Below, piece by piece: positions 6,910 to 14,540 of a stretch of 64,000 nt of DNA. Both the position numbers and the translations under genes were made by a program. Under the pieces are notes generated by a model. It worked only from the letters and a program-made list of their open reading frames with translations, had not been told where the DNA came from and did no database searches. Origin of the DNA: Deferribacteraceae bacterium UBA6793 (lineage in GTDB: Bacteria > Chrysiogenota > Deferribacteres > Deferribacterales > Geovibrionaceae). The stretch's first letter is position 1. The number at the start of each line of letters is the position of its first letter. The stretch covers positions 124,001 to 188,000 of the forward strand of contig DKFP01000002.1 of the NCBI GenBank assembly GCA_002452405.1, read 5' to 3'.

Positions 6910-8307
6910 ATGAGAAACATATTCACTTTAATACTTATCATACTGACAGTGGCACTTGCCGTGTCGTATTCCGTTAATTTTTACACAGGGAAAAAACCCA
7001 CGGAACTGCCCGTTGAGATTTCCGGAACCACTCAGTCGCCAGCGCCCGCATACCAGATGCCTGACACGGACGTGAACCTTCTGCCCGAAGAGCCGGACAT
7101 GCCGAATACCGACGTCTACACACGTGTTAACGACCTTGAAAAGTCCATCAGCACAAAACTTTCAATAATCGCGCGCTCATCAAATAATAAAGAGGTTATC
7201 GCAAGGATTGACCAGCTCAGTAAACAGCTTGAGAACGACGTAACCCTTGTACTTGCCGCAGTAAATAAAAAAGAACAATGGTACAGAAACGAATTTTATC
7301 AGGTACTTGCCGGACTTCTGGCGGTTTTTGTACTGTTCACCACAATAATGATAATGGGCTATGTCAGCCTGAAAAAATTCATTGCACAGAGCCTTTTGTT
7401 AAGAGGGATCAAACCGACCGCAGTGTCGTCTGACGATTCTGAAAACCCCATACTTTCCGCCGTGGGTGCGGTTGCCGCAAAACTCGCTGTCAAGATTGGC
7501 GATAACAGATACCTGTTCGATGCGGATAAAGCCGTGCGCCTGACAACAGTACAGAAAAATACCCTTTCCGAGATAACAGACGAACTTCTGTTTCTGGACA
7601 AGGCTGGCAGTAAACTTTCACCTGAAGAGTTGTATCTGCTTGGTGTGGAAAGACTTAACGAGAAAAACTATACAGAGGCGAATGCCCTGTTCGAGCATAT
7701 CAAAAAAGACGACCCGGAATTTGCCGCCGCATGGTATATGACCGGATACATCGCATATCTGAACAAAAAATACGATATCGCCGCGGAAAATCTGGCTAAA
7801 GCGTGCGTAATCGAGCCTGAAAACGACACTTTCCAGTCAACTTACGGAAGCACATGCCTGAGACTGAAAAGATACTCCGAGGCTGCTGCTGCCCTTGAAA
7901 AAGCGGCAACCATAAAGCCTGACGACGCGGCAGTGTGGAACAACCTTGCACACGCTTACATAGTTTCCGGCGAAACGGAAAAAGCTGCCGAGGCTTTCAG
8001 AAAAGCCGCTGATCTTAAACCGGATTTCCACGAAGCGCTCCATAACCTCGGACTGGCACTGGGCAGACTGAACAGGCAGGAAGAGGCGCTCGCCGCCTTT
8101 GAAAAAGCCATTGCAGCAAAACCGGACAAACACGAATCCATGTACAACGCCGCATGTCTTTACGCCATCCTCGGTAAACGTGAAGGCGCGCTGAAAAACC
8201 TGAAAAAAGCGATAGAGCTTTCGCCTGAATACGCTAAGAAAGCACGCACTGACAAAGACTTTGAAAGTTTTACCAACGATGCCGAGTTTAAAGCAATAGT
8301 AGGATAA
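6910..8307 (+). CDS. Membrane-anchored TPR protein
   Basis: 465 residues, function unknown. An N-terminal membrane segment (about 4-21) is followed by a Pro-rich and then helical region, a second membrane segment (about 132-153, LLAVFVLFTTIMIMGYV), and from about residue 240 a run of tetratricopeptide repeats. The repeats show the A...LG..Y....A...F..A....P pattern, as in AWYMTGYIAYLNKKYDIAA and AVWNNLAHAYIVSGETEKA. Both termini probably face the same side, with the TPR scaffold in the cytoplasm. There is no clear Shine-Dalgarno before the ATG, and a TAAAAT at 6898-6903 could make the message leaderless. It is followed after three bases by dgt, so the pair is likely an operon. Confidence 0.85.
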   Translation: MRNIFTLILIILTVALAVSYSVNFYTGKKPTELPVEISGTTQSPAPAYQMPDTDVNLLPEEPDMPNTDVYTRVNDLEKSISTKLSIIARSSNNKEVIARIDQLSKQLENDVTLVLAAVNKKEQWYRNEFYQVLAGLLAVFVLFTTIMIMGYVSLKKFIAQSLLLRGIKPTAVSSDDSENPILSAVGAVAAKLAVKIGDNRYLFDADKAVRLTTVQKNTLSEITDELLFLDKAGSKLSPEELYLLGVERLNEKNYTEANALFEHIKKDDPEFAAAWYMTGYIAYLNKKYDIAAENLAKACVIEPENDTFQSTYGSTCLRLKRYSEAAAALEKAATIKPDDAAVWNNLAHAYIVSGETEKAAEAFRKAADLKPDFHEALHNLGLALGRLNRQEEALAAFEKAIAAKPDKHESMYNAACLYAILGKREGALKNLKKAIELSPEYAKKARTDKDFESFTNDAEFKAIVG

Positions 8308-8310
8308 CGT

Positions 8311-9585
8311 ATGCAGTGGGAAAAACTGCTCAACTATAACAGACTGAGCGAACGCGAAAGGGACTTCGACGATGCGCGAAATCCTTTCAGCATAGATTTT
8401 GACCGCATCATCTTCTCCGACTCATTCCGAAGACTTGACCGCAAGACACAGGTTCACCCCATGCGCAGCAATGACAACGTACACTCGCGGCTACCCCACA
8501 GCCTTGAGGTATCGTGCGTGGGCAGAAGCCTCGGAACGCTGGTCGGCGCTGAAATCAAAGACCTCCCCACACACATGACCCCCGACCGCGTCGGGCAGAT
8601 AGTTCAGGCGGCATGTCTCGCACACGACATAGGCAACCCCCCTTTCGGTCACATGGGAGAAACTATCATACAAAGCTGGTTTGAAGAACACGGCGGCAGA
8701 TTTTTCGATGCCGTGGCACCTGAACTGCAAACGGATTTCACCCGTTTCGAGGGCAACGCACAGGCGTTCCGCATCATGACGCGGCTTGCCATGTACCGTG
8801 ACAACGGAGGACTGCGCCCCACCTATGCTGTCATAGCTGCGATGATGAAATATCCGTGGATCCATCACAACGACATAAAAAAATTCTGCTGTTTCTCAAG
8901 CGAACGGGAAATTCTTGACGATATAGCCGCAAAAGCCGGACTTGAGGGTGCGGACGGCATATACAAACGCCATCCTCTCGCCTTTCTTTCTGAGGCGGCA
9001 GACGACATCTGCTACAGCATCATCGACCTTGAAGACGCCTACGAAATGGGCATCCTCCGGTTCACTGAGGTCAAAGAGATACTCAACGCCATATGCGAAC
9101 TGCCTGAACAGAAACTCGACGGTAAATCGCCGAAAGAGAGCATGGAATATATGCGCGCCATCGCCATAAACAAATGCGTGGGCGCAGTGGTTAATGAATT
9201 TTTTGCTAATTACGAAGCTATTATGGACGGCAGTCTGTATTATAAGCACAATCTGCTGGAAAACTCAGCCTATAAAGAGCCGATATCTCAGGCGAAAAAG
9301 ACGGGAAGCGAGGTAATTTACCAGAACAGGCGCAAACTGATGCTTGAAGTGGGCGCATACAACGTGATGGGCATACTGCTCGAAACCTTCAGCGATGCGG
9401 CTTTCGAATACGTTTCTACTGATAAGCCCAAAGATAAGACACAACATATCATAAAGATAATGGGCGACTTCGCACCTGCAAAGAATGAGGGCGTATTCAA
9501 GGCACTGCACAGAGTCACAGATTATATTTCAGGAATGACAGATAATTACGCCACAGAGAAGGCAAGGCAGATTGCCGGAATCTGA
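8311..9585 (+). CDS. dgt: Deoxyguanosinetriphosphate triphosphohydrolase-like protein
   Basis: 424 residues of the dNTP triphosphohydrolase HD family, which splits dNTPs to nucleoside and tripolyphosphate and so limits the dNTP pool. The metal-binding H...HD...D set is visible: SRLPHSLEV (His63), LAHDIGNPPFGHMGE (His105-Asp106), and LSEAADDICYSIIDLED further on. The RRLDRKTQVHP signature lies near residue 41. An AGGA lies upstream of the ATG. Substrate specificity (dGTP only or all dNTPs) cannot be read from sequence. It lies close to the class III ribonucleotide reductase operon, which makes dNTPs, although the two are convergent. Confidence 0.93.
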   Translation: MQWEKLLNYNRLSERERDFDDARNPFSIDFDRIIFSDSFRRLDRKTQVHPMRSNDNVHSRLPHSLEVSCVGRSLGTLVGAEIKDLPTHMTPDRVGQIVQAACLAHDIGNPPFGHMGETIIQSWFEEHGGRFFDAVAPELQTDFTRFEGNAQAFRIMTRLAMYRDNGGLRPTYAVIAAMMKYPWIHHNDIKKFCCFSSEREILDDIAAKAGLEGADGIYKRHPLAFLSEAADDICYSIIDLEDAYEMGILRFTEVKEILNAICELPEQKLDGKSPKESMEYMRAIAINKCVGAVVNEFFANYEAIMDGSLYYKHNLLENSAYKEPISQAKKTGSEVIYQNRRKLMLEVGAYNVMGILLETFSDAAFEYVSTDKPKDKTQHIIKIMGDFAPAKNEGVFKALHRVTDYISGMTDNYATEKARQIAGI

Positions 9586-9599
9586 ATTAGGACTGCCGT

Positions 9600-9655
9600 G
9601 CGTCTCTCTCCCAGTCTTTGCGAACTCTGAAAGGGTGAAGCAATCTCAACCTCAC
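9600..9655. repeat. Degraded copy of the dispersed inverted repeat
   Basis: Right-arm remnants (GTCTTTGCGAACTCTG... then GTGAAGCAATCTCA) lie in the 94-base gap between the convergent dgt and nrdG genes. Confidence 0.5.
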
Positions 9656-9679
9656 TTTTTCAGCCCGCAGAGGCAGTGT

Positions 9680-10357
9680 TCAGCGAACCCGCACATTCTC
9701 AACGTATTTTTCAATCATCCTGACAGCGCCAGCCTTATCAAATATCTCCGGTTTATAGGATTTATCCAGCATCCGCATGTCCCTCAGCGTCTGGATGTAC
9801 AATGGAGCCTCGCCAATATATTCTGCAATGGCAACAACATCCGTCTCGGCAGGCATCTTCCACATGGTATGACGCACCTCGAACGGAACACCGGAGATTT
9901 TAAGCGCTTCAATTGTCTTATAGAATGAGTCCTGTTTATGGGGCGTTCTCGCAATACTTTTAAGGTCTTCCGCCGAAAACGATTTCAGATCGACAGCAAC
10001 GTAGTCTGCCAGCCCAGCGTCAAGTATCTTCGCCAGTTTAACGGGCAGAAACCCGTTGGTATCCAGTTTAACGGCAAGTCCTCTTGCCTTTAAATCGCCC
10101 AGAAACAGATTAATGTTTTTGGAAAAGAGAGGCTCGCCGCCAGTTACGGCGACGGCCTCAATATCCTTACCATTCAGGTAGTTAAGGAAATCATCCAGCT
10201 TATTAGACCCTTTTCTGCCAACAGCAAGCGAAGGGTTGTGGCAATATCTGCACCGCAGGTTGCACCCGTGAGTGAACGCTATGGAGGCGATTTTGCCCGG
10301 ATATTCCACAAGGCTCACATGCTGATAGTCCGCAAGAAAAAAGTCATATGCTGCCAT
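9680..10357 (-). CDS. nrdG: Anaerobic ribonucleotide reductase activating enzyme (radical SAM)
   Basis: 225 residues. It uses a [4Fe-4S] cluster and S-adenosylmethionine to make the glycyl radical of the class III reductase. The cluster motif C-x3-C-x2-C is at Cys32, Cys36 and Cys39 (CNLRCRYCHNP), and the SAM-binding VTGGEPL lies near residue 91. It is longer than the E. coli enzyme and fits the NrdG2 (TIGR02495) group. Its ATG overlaps the stop of the small glycyl-radical gene (TAATG), so synthesis of activase and target is coupled. It is the third gene of the nrdD operon. Confidence 0.92.
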   Translation of the reverse strand: MAAYDFFLADYQHVSLVEYPGKIASIAFTHGCNLRCRYCHNPSLAVGRKGSNKLDDFLNYLNGKDIEAVAVTGGEPLFSKNINLFLGDLKARGLAVKLDTNGFLPVKLAKILDAGLADYVAVDLKSFSAEDLKSIARTPHKQDSFYKTIEALKISGVPFEVRHTMWKMPAETDVVAIAEYIGEAPLYIQTLRDMRMLDKSYKPEIFDKAGAVRMIEKYVENVRVR

Positions 10358-10524
10358 TATTTAACCTGAAAAGTCTCTCTGTGTTCAAATTCCTCTTTTT
10401 TGCCCTCGTTCCACTGTTTAACGGGGCTGTGGTATCCCACAACGCGGCTGTATACATCACAGGGCGTACCCTTCACGTTGTCCAGCTCTGTTTCCAGCTT
10501 TTGCAGTTCTTCTTTCTTATCCAT
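10357..10524 (-). CDS. Separate glycyl-radical domain of class III ribonucleotide reductase
   Basis: A 55-residue protein: an acidic/basic helix (KKEELQKLETELDNVKG), then PCDVYSRVVGYHSPVKQWNEG and a basic tail ending in TFQVK. The segment VYSRVVGY..PV..WN.GK..EF..R is what normally forms the C-terminus of NrdD. Gly30 in RVVGY is the predicted radical residue. Here it is its own gene. It has a strong AGGAGG seven bases before its ATG, and it overlaps the nrdD stop by eight bases in another frame. By analogy with GrcA/YfiD it must dock into the large subunit. A sequencing frameshift is possible, but the well-placed ribosome site argues for a real gene. Confidence 0.85.
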   Translation of the reverse strand: MDKKEELQKLETELDNVKGTPCDVYSRVVGYHSPVKQWNEGKKEEFEHRETFQVK

Positions 10525-12568
10525 TTGATACCTCCTGTTCTATTTCATTTTTAAGTCTTTCAATCTGAAGACTTAACTCGTGTTTTCTGTCCTCTTCGCA
10601 CAGCGGACATTCCCTGTGTTCGCCCTTAATATATCCGTGGACAGGGCACACAGAGAAGGTCGGCGTTATGGTTATATATGGCATGGCATAGCTGCCCGTG
10701 ATGTTTTCCAGCAGCTTTGAGACTGTTTCGGGTCTGTCAACCGCCTCGCCCAGAAAGACGTGGAAAACTGTCCCGCCCGTATAGAGAGGCTGGAGTTTAT
10801 CCTGATGGGACAGAGCCTTGAAAAGGTCTCTGGTCTGTTCCACCGGAAGCTGTGTCGAGTTGGTGTAATAGGGTCGCTCCGCCGAACCGGATGTCACGAT
10901 ATCGCTGAAATCGGCGAAATCTTTTTTCGCCAGCCTGTACGAAGTGCCTTCGGCGGGGGTTGCCTCAAGGTTGTAAAGCATGTCGTCCTCGTCCTGAAAA
11001 TCCGCCAGTCTGTCCCGCATGAAGTTCAGCACCTTAACAGAGAACTCAAGCCCCTGCGGGTTCATGATGTCCACACCGAGGAAGTTCAGCAGACATTCGT
11101 TCATGCCTATTATGCCGATGGTGTTGAAATGGTTTTTCCAGTACTGACCGTTGCGCTCATAAATATCTGACAGATAGTGCTTTGAGTAGGGATAAAGCCC
11201 GTTTGAGGTCAGTTTTTCCAGTGATTTTCTCTTTATCTTCAAGCCCTCTCTGGCAAGCTCCATGAGGTTAGTCAGTTTGCCGAAAAATTCCGTTTCGCTG
11301 CCCGCCGTATAGCCTATTCTGGGCAGATTTATGGTAACGACTCCGATTGAGCCTGTCAGAGGATTAGCGCCAAACAGACCGCCACCCCTTTTGCGAAGCT
11401 CTCTGTTGTCCAGCCTCAGGCGGCAGCACATACTTCTTGCGTCGTCCGGGCTCATGTCGCTGTTGACGAAGTTTGCAAAATAAGGCGTACCGTATTTCGC
11501 GGTTATTTTCATAAGGTCAGTTACGATGGGGTTATTCCAGTCGAAGTCCTTATCGACGTTATAGGTGGGGATGGGAAAGGTGAACACCCTGCCCTTTGCA
11601 TCGCCCTCCTCCATAACCTCGATAAACGCGCGGTTGAACATGAACAGCTCTTCCTGAAACTCGCCGTAGGTGCGCTCCTGCGGAACGCCGCCTATTATGA
11701 CCGCCTCGTCGCGGAAGGCTTTCGGAACGTATAAGTCCATGGTCAGGTTAGTGAAAGGTGTCTGGAAGCCTACGCGGGTCGGCACGTTAAGATTAAATAT
11801 GAACTCCTGCATAGCCTGTTTCACCTCGGCGTATGTCAGGTTGTCATAGGCTATGAATGGTGCAAGGAGCGTATCGAAGTTTGAAAACGCCTGCGCCCCC
11901 GCCGCTTCGCCCTGAAGGGTGTAGAAAAAGTTGACTATCTGCCCCATTGCGGAGCGGAGATGTTTGGGCGGTTTGCTCTCAACTTTGCCGTGTACGCCGC
12001 CGAAACCGCGCACCAGCAGGTCTTTCAGATCCCATCCGCAGCAGTACACAGCCAGAAGACCGAGATCGTGGATGTGATATTCGCCGTTAACGTGCGCCTG
12101 CTGTACGTTCTGGGGATATATCTTGTTCAGCCAGTATTTAGCTGTTATCTTTGAAGAAATGTAGTTGTTAAGTCCTTGCAGGGCATAGGTTGTGTTGCTG
12201 TTTTCATTAACGCGCCAGTCGCTTCCGCCGAGATATTCCTCAACAATGGACTCAAGTCCGCCGAACGCCTCTTTAAAATCGCGCATCTCGGCTCTCTGCT
12301 TCCTGTAAAGTATATAGGCTTTTGCAGTTTTGGCGTGTCCCTGCTCAATAAGCACCTTTTCAACTTCGTCCTGAATCTCTTCAACGGACACGGTGCCGTA
12401 ATGACCGTATTTGTCCGTGATACTCCGGCAGACTTTTATGGACAGCGCGGAAGATGTGTTCCTGTCCGTTCCGCCCACAGCTTTTGCCGCCTTATAGATA
12501 GCGTTTGCTATGCGCTCCGCGTCAAAGGATACGAAACGCCCGTCGCGCTTGCTCACCTTTTCTATCAT
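10517..12568 (-). CDS. nrdD: Class III (anaerobic) ribonucleoside-triphosphate reductase, large part lacking the glycyl-radical tail
   Basis: 683 residues. An N-terminal ATP-cone (about 3-92, VSKRDGRFVSFDAERIANAI) for allosteric control is followed by the 10-stranded barrel with NrdD signatures such as VNGEYHIHDL and the ITITPTFSVCPVHGY region. After a single Cys-rich knuckle (CPVHGYIKGEHRECPLC) the protein ends in a short helix (HELSLQIERLKNEIEQE) without the RVxGY glycyl-radical loop. That loop is encoded by the next gene. The operon is preceded by a cobalamin riboswitch and a hairpin that covers the ribosome site. It makes dNTPs without oxygen; activation needs NrdG. Confidence 0.93.
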   Translation of the reverse strand: MIEKVSKRDGRFVSFDAERIANAIYKAAKAVGGTDRNTSSALSIKVCRSITDKYGHYGTVSVEEIQDEVEKVLIEQGHAKTAKAYILYRKQRAEMRDFKEAFGGLESIVEEYLGGSDWRVNENSNTTYALQGLNNYISSKITAKYWLNKIYPQNVQQAHVNGEYHIHDLGLLAVYCCGWDLKDLLVRGFGGVHGKVESKPPKHLRSAMGQIVNFFYTLQGEAAGAQAFSNFDTLLAPFIAYDNLTYAEVKQAMQEFIFNLNVPTRVGFQTPFTNLTMDLYVPKAFRDEAVIIGGVPQERTYGEFQEELFMFNRAFIEVMEEGDAKGRVFTFPIPTYNVDKDFDWNNPIVTDLMKITAKYGTPYFANFVNSDMSPDDARSMCCRLRLDNRELRKRGGGLFGANPLTGSIGVVTINLPRIGYTAGSETEFFGKLTNLMELAREGLKIKRKSLEKLTSNGLYPYSKHYLSDIYERNGQYWKNHFNTIGIIGMNECLLNFLGVDIMNPQGLEFSVKVLNFMRDRLADFQDEDDMLYNLEATPAEGTSYRLAKKDFADFSDIVTSGSAERPYYTNSTQLPVEQTRDLFKALSHQDKLQPLYTGGTVFHVFLGEAVDRPETVSKLLENITGSYAMPYITITPTFSVCPVHGYIKGEHRECPLCEEDRKHELSLQIERLKNEIEQEVSNG

Positions 12569-12572
12569 TTTT

Positions 12573-12604
12573 CCTCCTTTTTGCGCTCCGGACGCAACAG
12601 GAGG
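12573..12604 (-). promoter_or_regulatory. Shine-Dalgarno-sequestering hairpin of nrdD
   Basis: On the minus strand CCTCCT (12604-12599) is complementary to the nrdD ribosome site AGGAGG (12578-12573). Between them TTGCG and CGCAA form an inner stem (12597-12593 with 12585-12581) around a seven-base loop. Formed, the hairpin would block translation. It is a likely expression platform for the riboswitch just upstream. Confidence 0.7.
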
Positions 12605-12673
12605 TGGAAAATATCACGCTATTTGAAAGTAGATTGGTATTATATGAATGATTTGTGGTCATCCATCCCTCCG

Positions 12674-12836
12674 CTGGTTTGTCCGGGGCAGGTATCCTGA
12701 CTCTCCATCAGCCTACTCTCCTCGTCTTCCCGCTTTCGCAGTGACAAAAATGAGGATTTCGTCCGGATTACAGTTGCGGGGGCAGTGCCGGATTTTAACC
12801 GGACTTCCCTGAATCCCGATAGATTATTCTGGCATA
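12674..12836 (-). promoter_or_regulatory. Cobalamin riboswitch
   Basis: Read on the minus strand, the segment has the conserved AdoCbl-riboswitch blocks in order: CAGGGAAGTCCGGTTAAAAT, then CACTGCCCCCGCAACTGTAA, then GTCACTG with GCGGGAAG, and finally the B12-box-like AGTCAGGATACCTGCC. It lies in the nrdD leader, about 105 bases before the ATG. Cobalamin riboswitches usually turn genes off when the vitamin is present. Here that would reduce the B12-independent reductase when a B12-dependent class II enzyme could work. A TTGACA at 12857-12852 is a possible -35 box, but its -10 partner is poor. Confidence 0.93.
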
Positions 12837-12867
12837 ATCAGACCAATTATGTCAAATGATTTTACAT

Positions 12868-12888
12868 ATAAAAATGAGGTCGCCTCAT
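12868..12888 (-). terminator. Weak rho-independent terminator
   Basis: Minus strand: ATGAGG-CGA-CCTCAT stem followed by a short T-run. The stem contains the stop codon of the 35-codon gene. It separates that gene from the riboswitch. Confidence 0.5.
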
Positions 12889-12992
12889 ATCACCTTAACA
12901 GTGTCGGCTATCTCGTCGAAAAGCCTTTCGGCGATGCGTGCGGTTCTTATTACAAAAAAAGCGGCGGCGGCAAGAAAAAATATAAAGGACAT
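12885..12992 (-). CDS. Putative 35-residue membrane peptide
   Basis: A short open frame starts MSFIFFLAAAAFFVIRTARI and continues AERLFDEIADTVKVI. It has one hydrophobic stretch (residues 3-15) followed by a positively charged and then amphipathic tail. That is the layout of small single-pass inner-membrane proteins with a cytoplasmic C-terminus. A GAGGTGA lies five bases before the ATG, and a terminator-like hairpin closes the frame. I do not recognise a family. The good ribosome site and terminator are the case for a real gene; length alone gives little. Confidence 0.45.
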   Translation of the reverse strand: MSFIFFLAAAAFFVIRTARIAERLFDEIADTVKVI

Positions 12993-13196
12993 GTCGTCAC
13001 CTCGTTATTTTTGAATAATCTATAACCCCGCTGACATAAAACTTTCCGCAATTTGTCAGGATTCCGTAATATTTTCATATAAAAAAAAGTGTTTGCCAAA
13101 CATCGTTTATGCCTATATTAATTAAGGTATCTTTTGTGGGGAAAGGATATAAGAAATCAAACGTGTCCGTCTTGCGCGGACTTACGGAGGAATATT
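12993..13196. other. Leader and promoter region before the binding-protein operon
   Basis: Divergent spacer, non-coding. A GTCCG-loop-CGGAC hairpin (about 13165-13181) lies just upstream of the GGAGG (13186-13190) serving the gene at 13197. No known riboswitch class was recognised. Confidence 0.35.
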
Positions 13197-14456
13197 ATGC
13201 CCCTTGTCACCCCGGTAATGACCCTTTCAGAGGTCATTTCAACTTACCCCGACACACGTTCCATCTTCATAGCAAACGGACTCTCAGTTGAGCAGAACAA
13301 CCACGTCTTCATGACGGCGCTCACCGTTGAATCCTTCATGAAGCTGCGTAGCATAAACCCTGAAATCTTTATGAAACTGCTGAACGAGACGGCGGAAAGC
13401 TGTTCTCAGGTGAAAATCCTCTACACCGACGAAACCCCGGCAGTGCGCACGGATTTTCTCGGATACGTCGTGTGTCCCTTCAAACACCTCTTTAAAGAGG
13501 CTTTCGAAAGCACACTCAACGACCACTATGAAAAAACGGGCGAAAAGCTCGTCAGTTTCGTGCCCATGGGCTGCGGCGGTCCCGACCCGTACGAATATAT
13601 ATGGGACACCGAAAACATTGACGAACTGCCCGACGCAATAGCCTCTCTGGGCTTTGGCGCATACTGGCGCAAACCCTTCCGTGAAAGGTTCCTCGACACC
13701 GGACTGTTCAAAGCGGTCGAAACGAAACCCTACATCGAAGAGTTCAAAGAACTTAAAGACCCGCTGGGGCACTACACCGTCTATTCGTTCTCCGCATACG
13801 TCATGCTCATAGACCATAAAAAACTGGGCGACCTCCCCGTGCCTGAGCGCTGGGTTGACCTTGCAAACCCCATATACAGGGACAACATCATCGTAAGCGG
13901 CAGCGAGGACGAAATTAACGAAGTGCTCCTCATGCACATATATAAAGACGGCGGCGAGGAAGCCGTTAAGAGCATGGCGGGCAACATAAAGGACACATGG
14001 CACGCATCCCAGATGGCGAAAGCCGCGGGAAGCAGCATGAAAGATGGCGCGGCGATTTACGTTCTGGCGTGGTTCTTCGCGGACACATGCCCCAACACTG
14101 ACAGTATATCCATCATCTTCCCCGAAGAGGGCGCGCTGGTCAGCCCCATGTATATCATGGTTAAGGCGGACAAAGAGGAGCGCATGAAACCCGTTACGGA
14201 TTTCATGACCGGAGCTGTCATGGGCGGGATATCCTCTTCCGCTAAGTTCCCCTCGACATGCCCCGACGTGCCGAATGTTCTGCCGGAAGGCACAAAACTT
14301 AAATGGTTCGGCTGGGATTTCGTCCGTGAACACGACATGAAGGTATTCTCCGATGAGCTGAACGCACGCTTCGCCAAATACCGCAAGGAGGCAGGCTCCA
14401 TCAGCAGACACAGCTCGCACGGCAAAAAGAAATTTCAGATACTGGTGAACAGATAA
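13197..14456 (+). CDS. Cytosolic ABC-type solute-binding-like protein with DUF1858-like N-terminus
   Basis: 419 residues. Residues 7-60 (MTLSEVISTYPDTRSIFIANGL...) resemble the DUF1858/ScdA-type N-terminal segment. The rest resembles extracellular solute-binding proteins of the iron/spermidine type, for example VPERWVDLANPIYRDNIIV, a common ligand-cleft strand. There is no signal peptide, so it should stay in the cytoplasm. Cysteines occur in VVCPFKH, MGCGGPDP, ADTCPNTD and STCPDVP. Start chosen at ATG 13197 because GGAGG lies six bases before it; an in-frame ATG at 13134 has no such site. It is the first of three genes (GTPase and ABC ATPase follow) without a permease. Function unknown. Confidence 0.75.
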   Translation: MPLVTPVMTLSEVISTYPDTRSIFIANGLSVEQNNHVFMTALTVESFMKLRSINPEIFMKLLNETAESCSQVKILYTDETPAVRTDFLGYVVCPFKHLFKEAFESTLNDHYEKTGEKLVSFVPMGCGGPDPYEYIWDTENIDELPDAIASLGFGAYWRKPFRERFLDTGLFKAVETKPYIEEFKELKDPLGHYTVYSFSAYVMLIDHKKLGDLPVPERWVDLANPIYRDNIIVSGSEDEINEVLLMHIYKDGGEEAVKSMAGNIKDTWHASQMAKAAGSSMKDGAAIYVLAWFFADTCPNTDSISIIFPEEGALVSPMYIMVKADKEERMKPVTDFMTGAVMGGISSSAKFPSTCPDVPNVLPEGTKLKWFGWDFVREHDMKVFSDELNARFAKYRKEAGSISRHSSHGKKKFQILVNR

Positions 14457-14535
14457 AAGAGAGACCGCTTAGGCGGTGAAAAGCCGCCTCGCAGTGACTG
14501 TCATTGCGAGCGCAGCGAAGCAATCTCATTGAGGA
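14457..14535. repeat. Dispersed inverted repeat inside an operon
   Basis: Sequence AGAGACCGCTTAGGCGG...CTCGCAGTGAC followed by GTCATTGCGAGCGCAGCGAAGCAATCTCA is one two-armed copy of the repeat. It fills the gap between the binding-protein and GTPase genes. The GAGG directly after it (14531-14534) is the ribosome site of the GTPase gene. Confidence 0.75.
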
Positions 14536-14540
14536 AATTA

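Noticed and set aside
10517..10524. nrdD frameshift as a sequencing error
   Set aside because: Not excluded, but the AGGAGG ideally placed for the small gene and the neat overlap make a real separate gene more likely; kept as a finding instead.
13284..14420. 378-codon open frame on the minus strand
   Set aside because: Antisense to the binding-protein gene, no family likeness (rich in Val, His, Phe, Cys as is usual for antisense frames) and no ribosome site.
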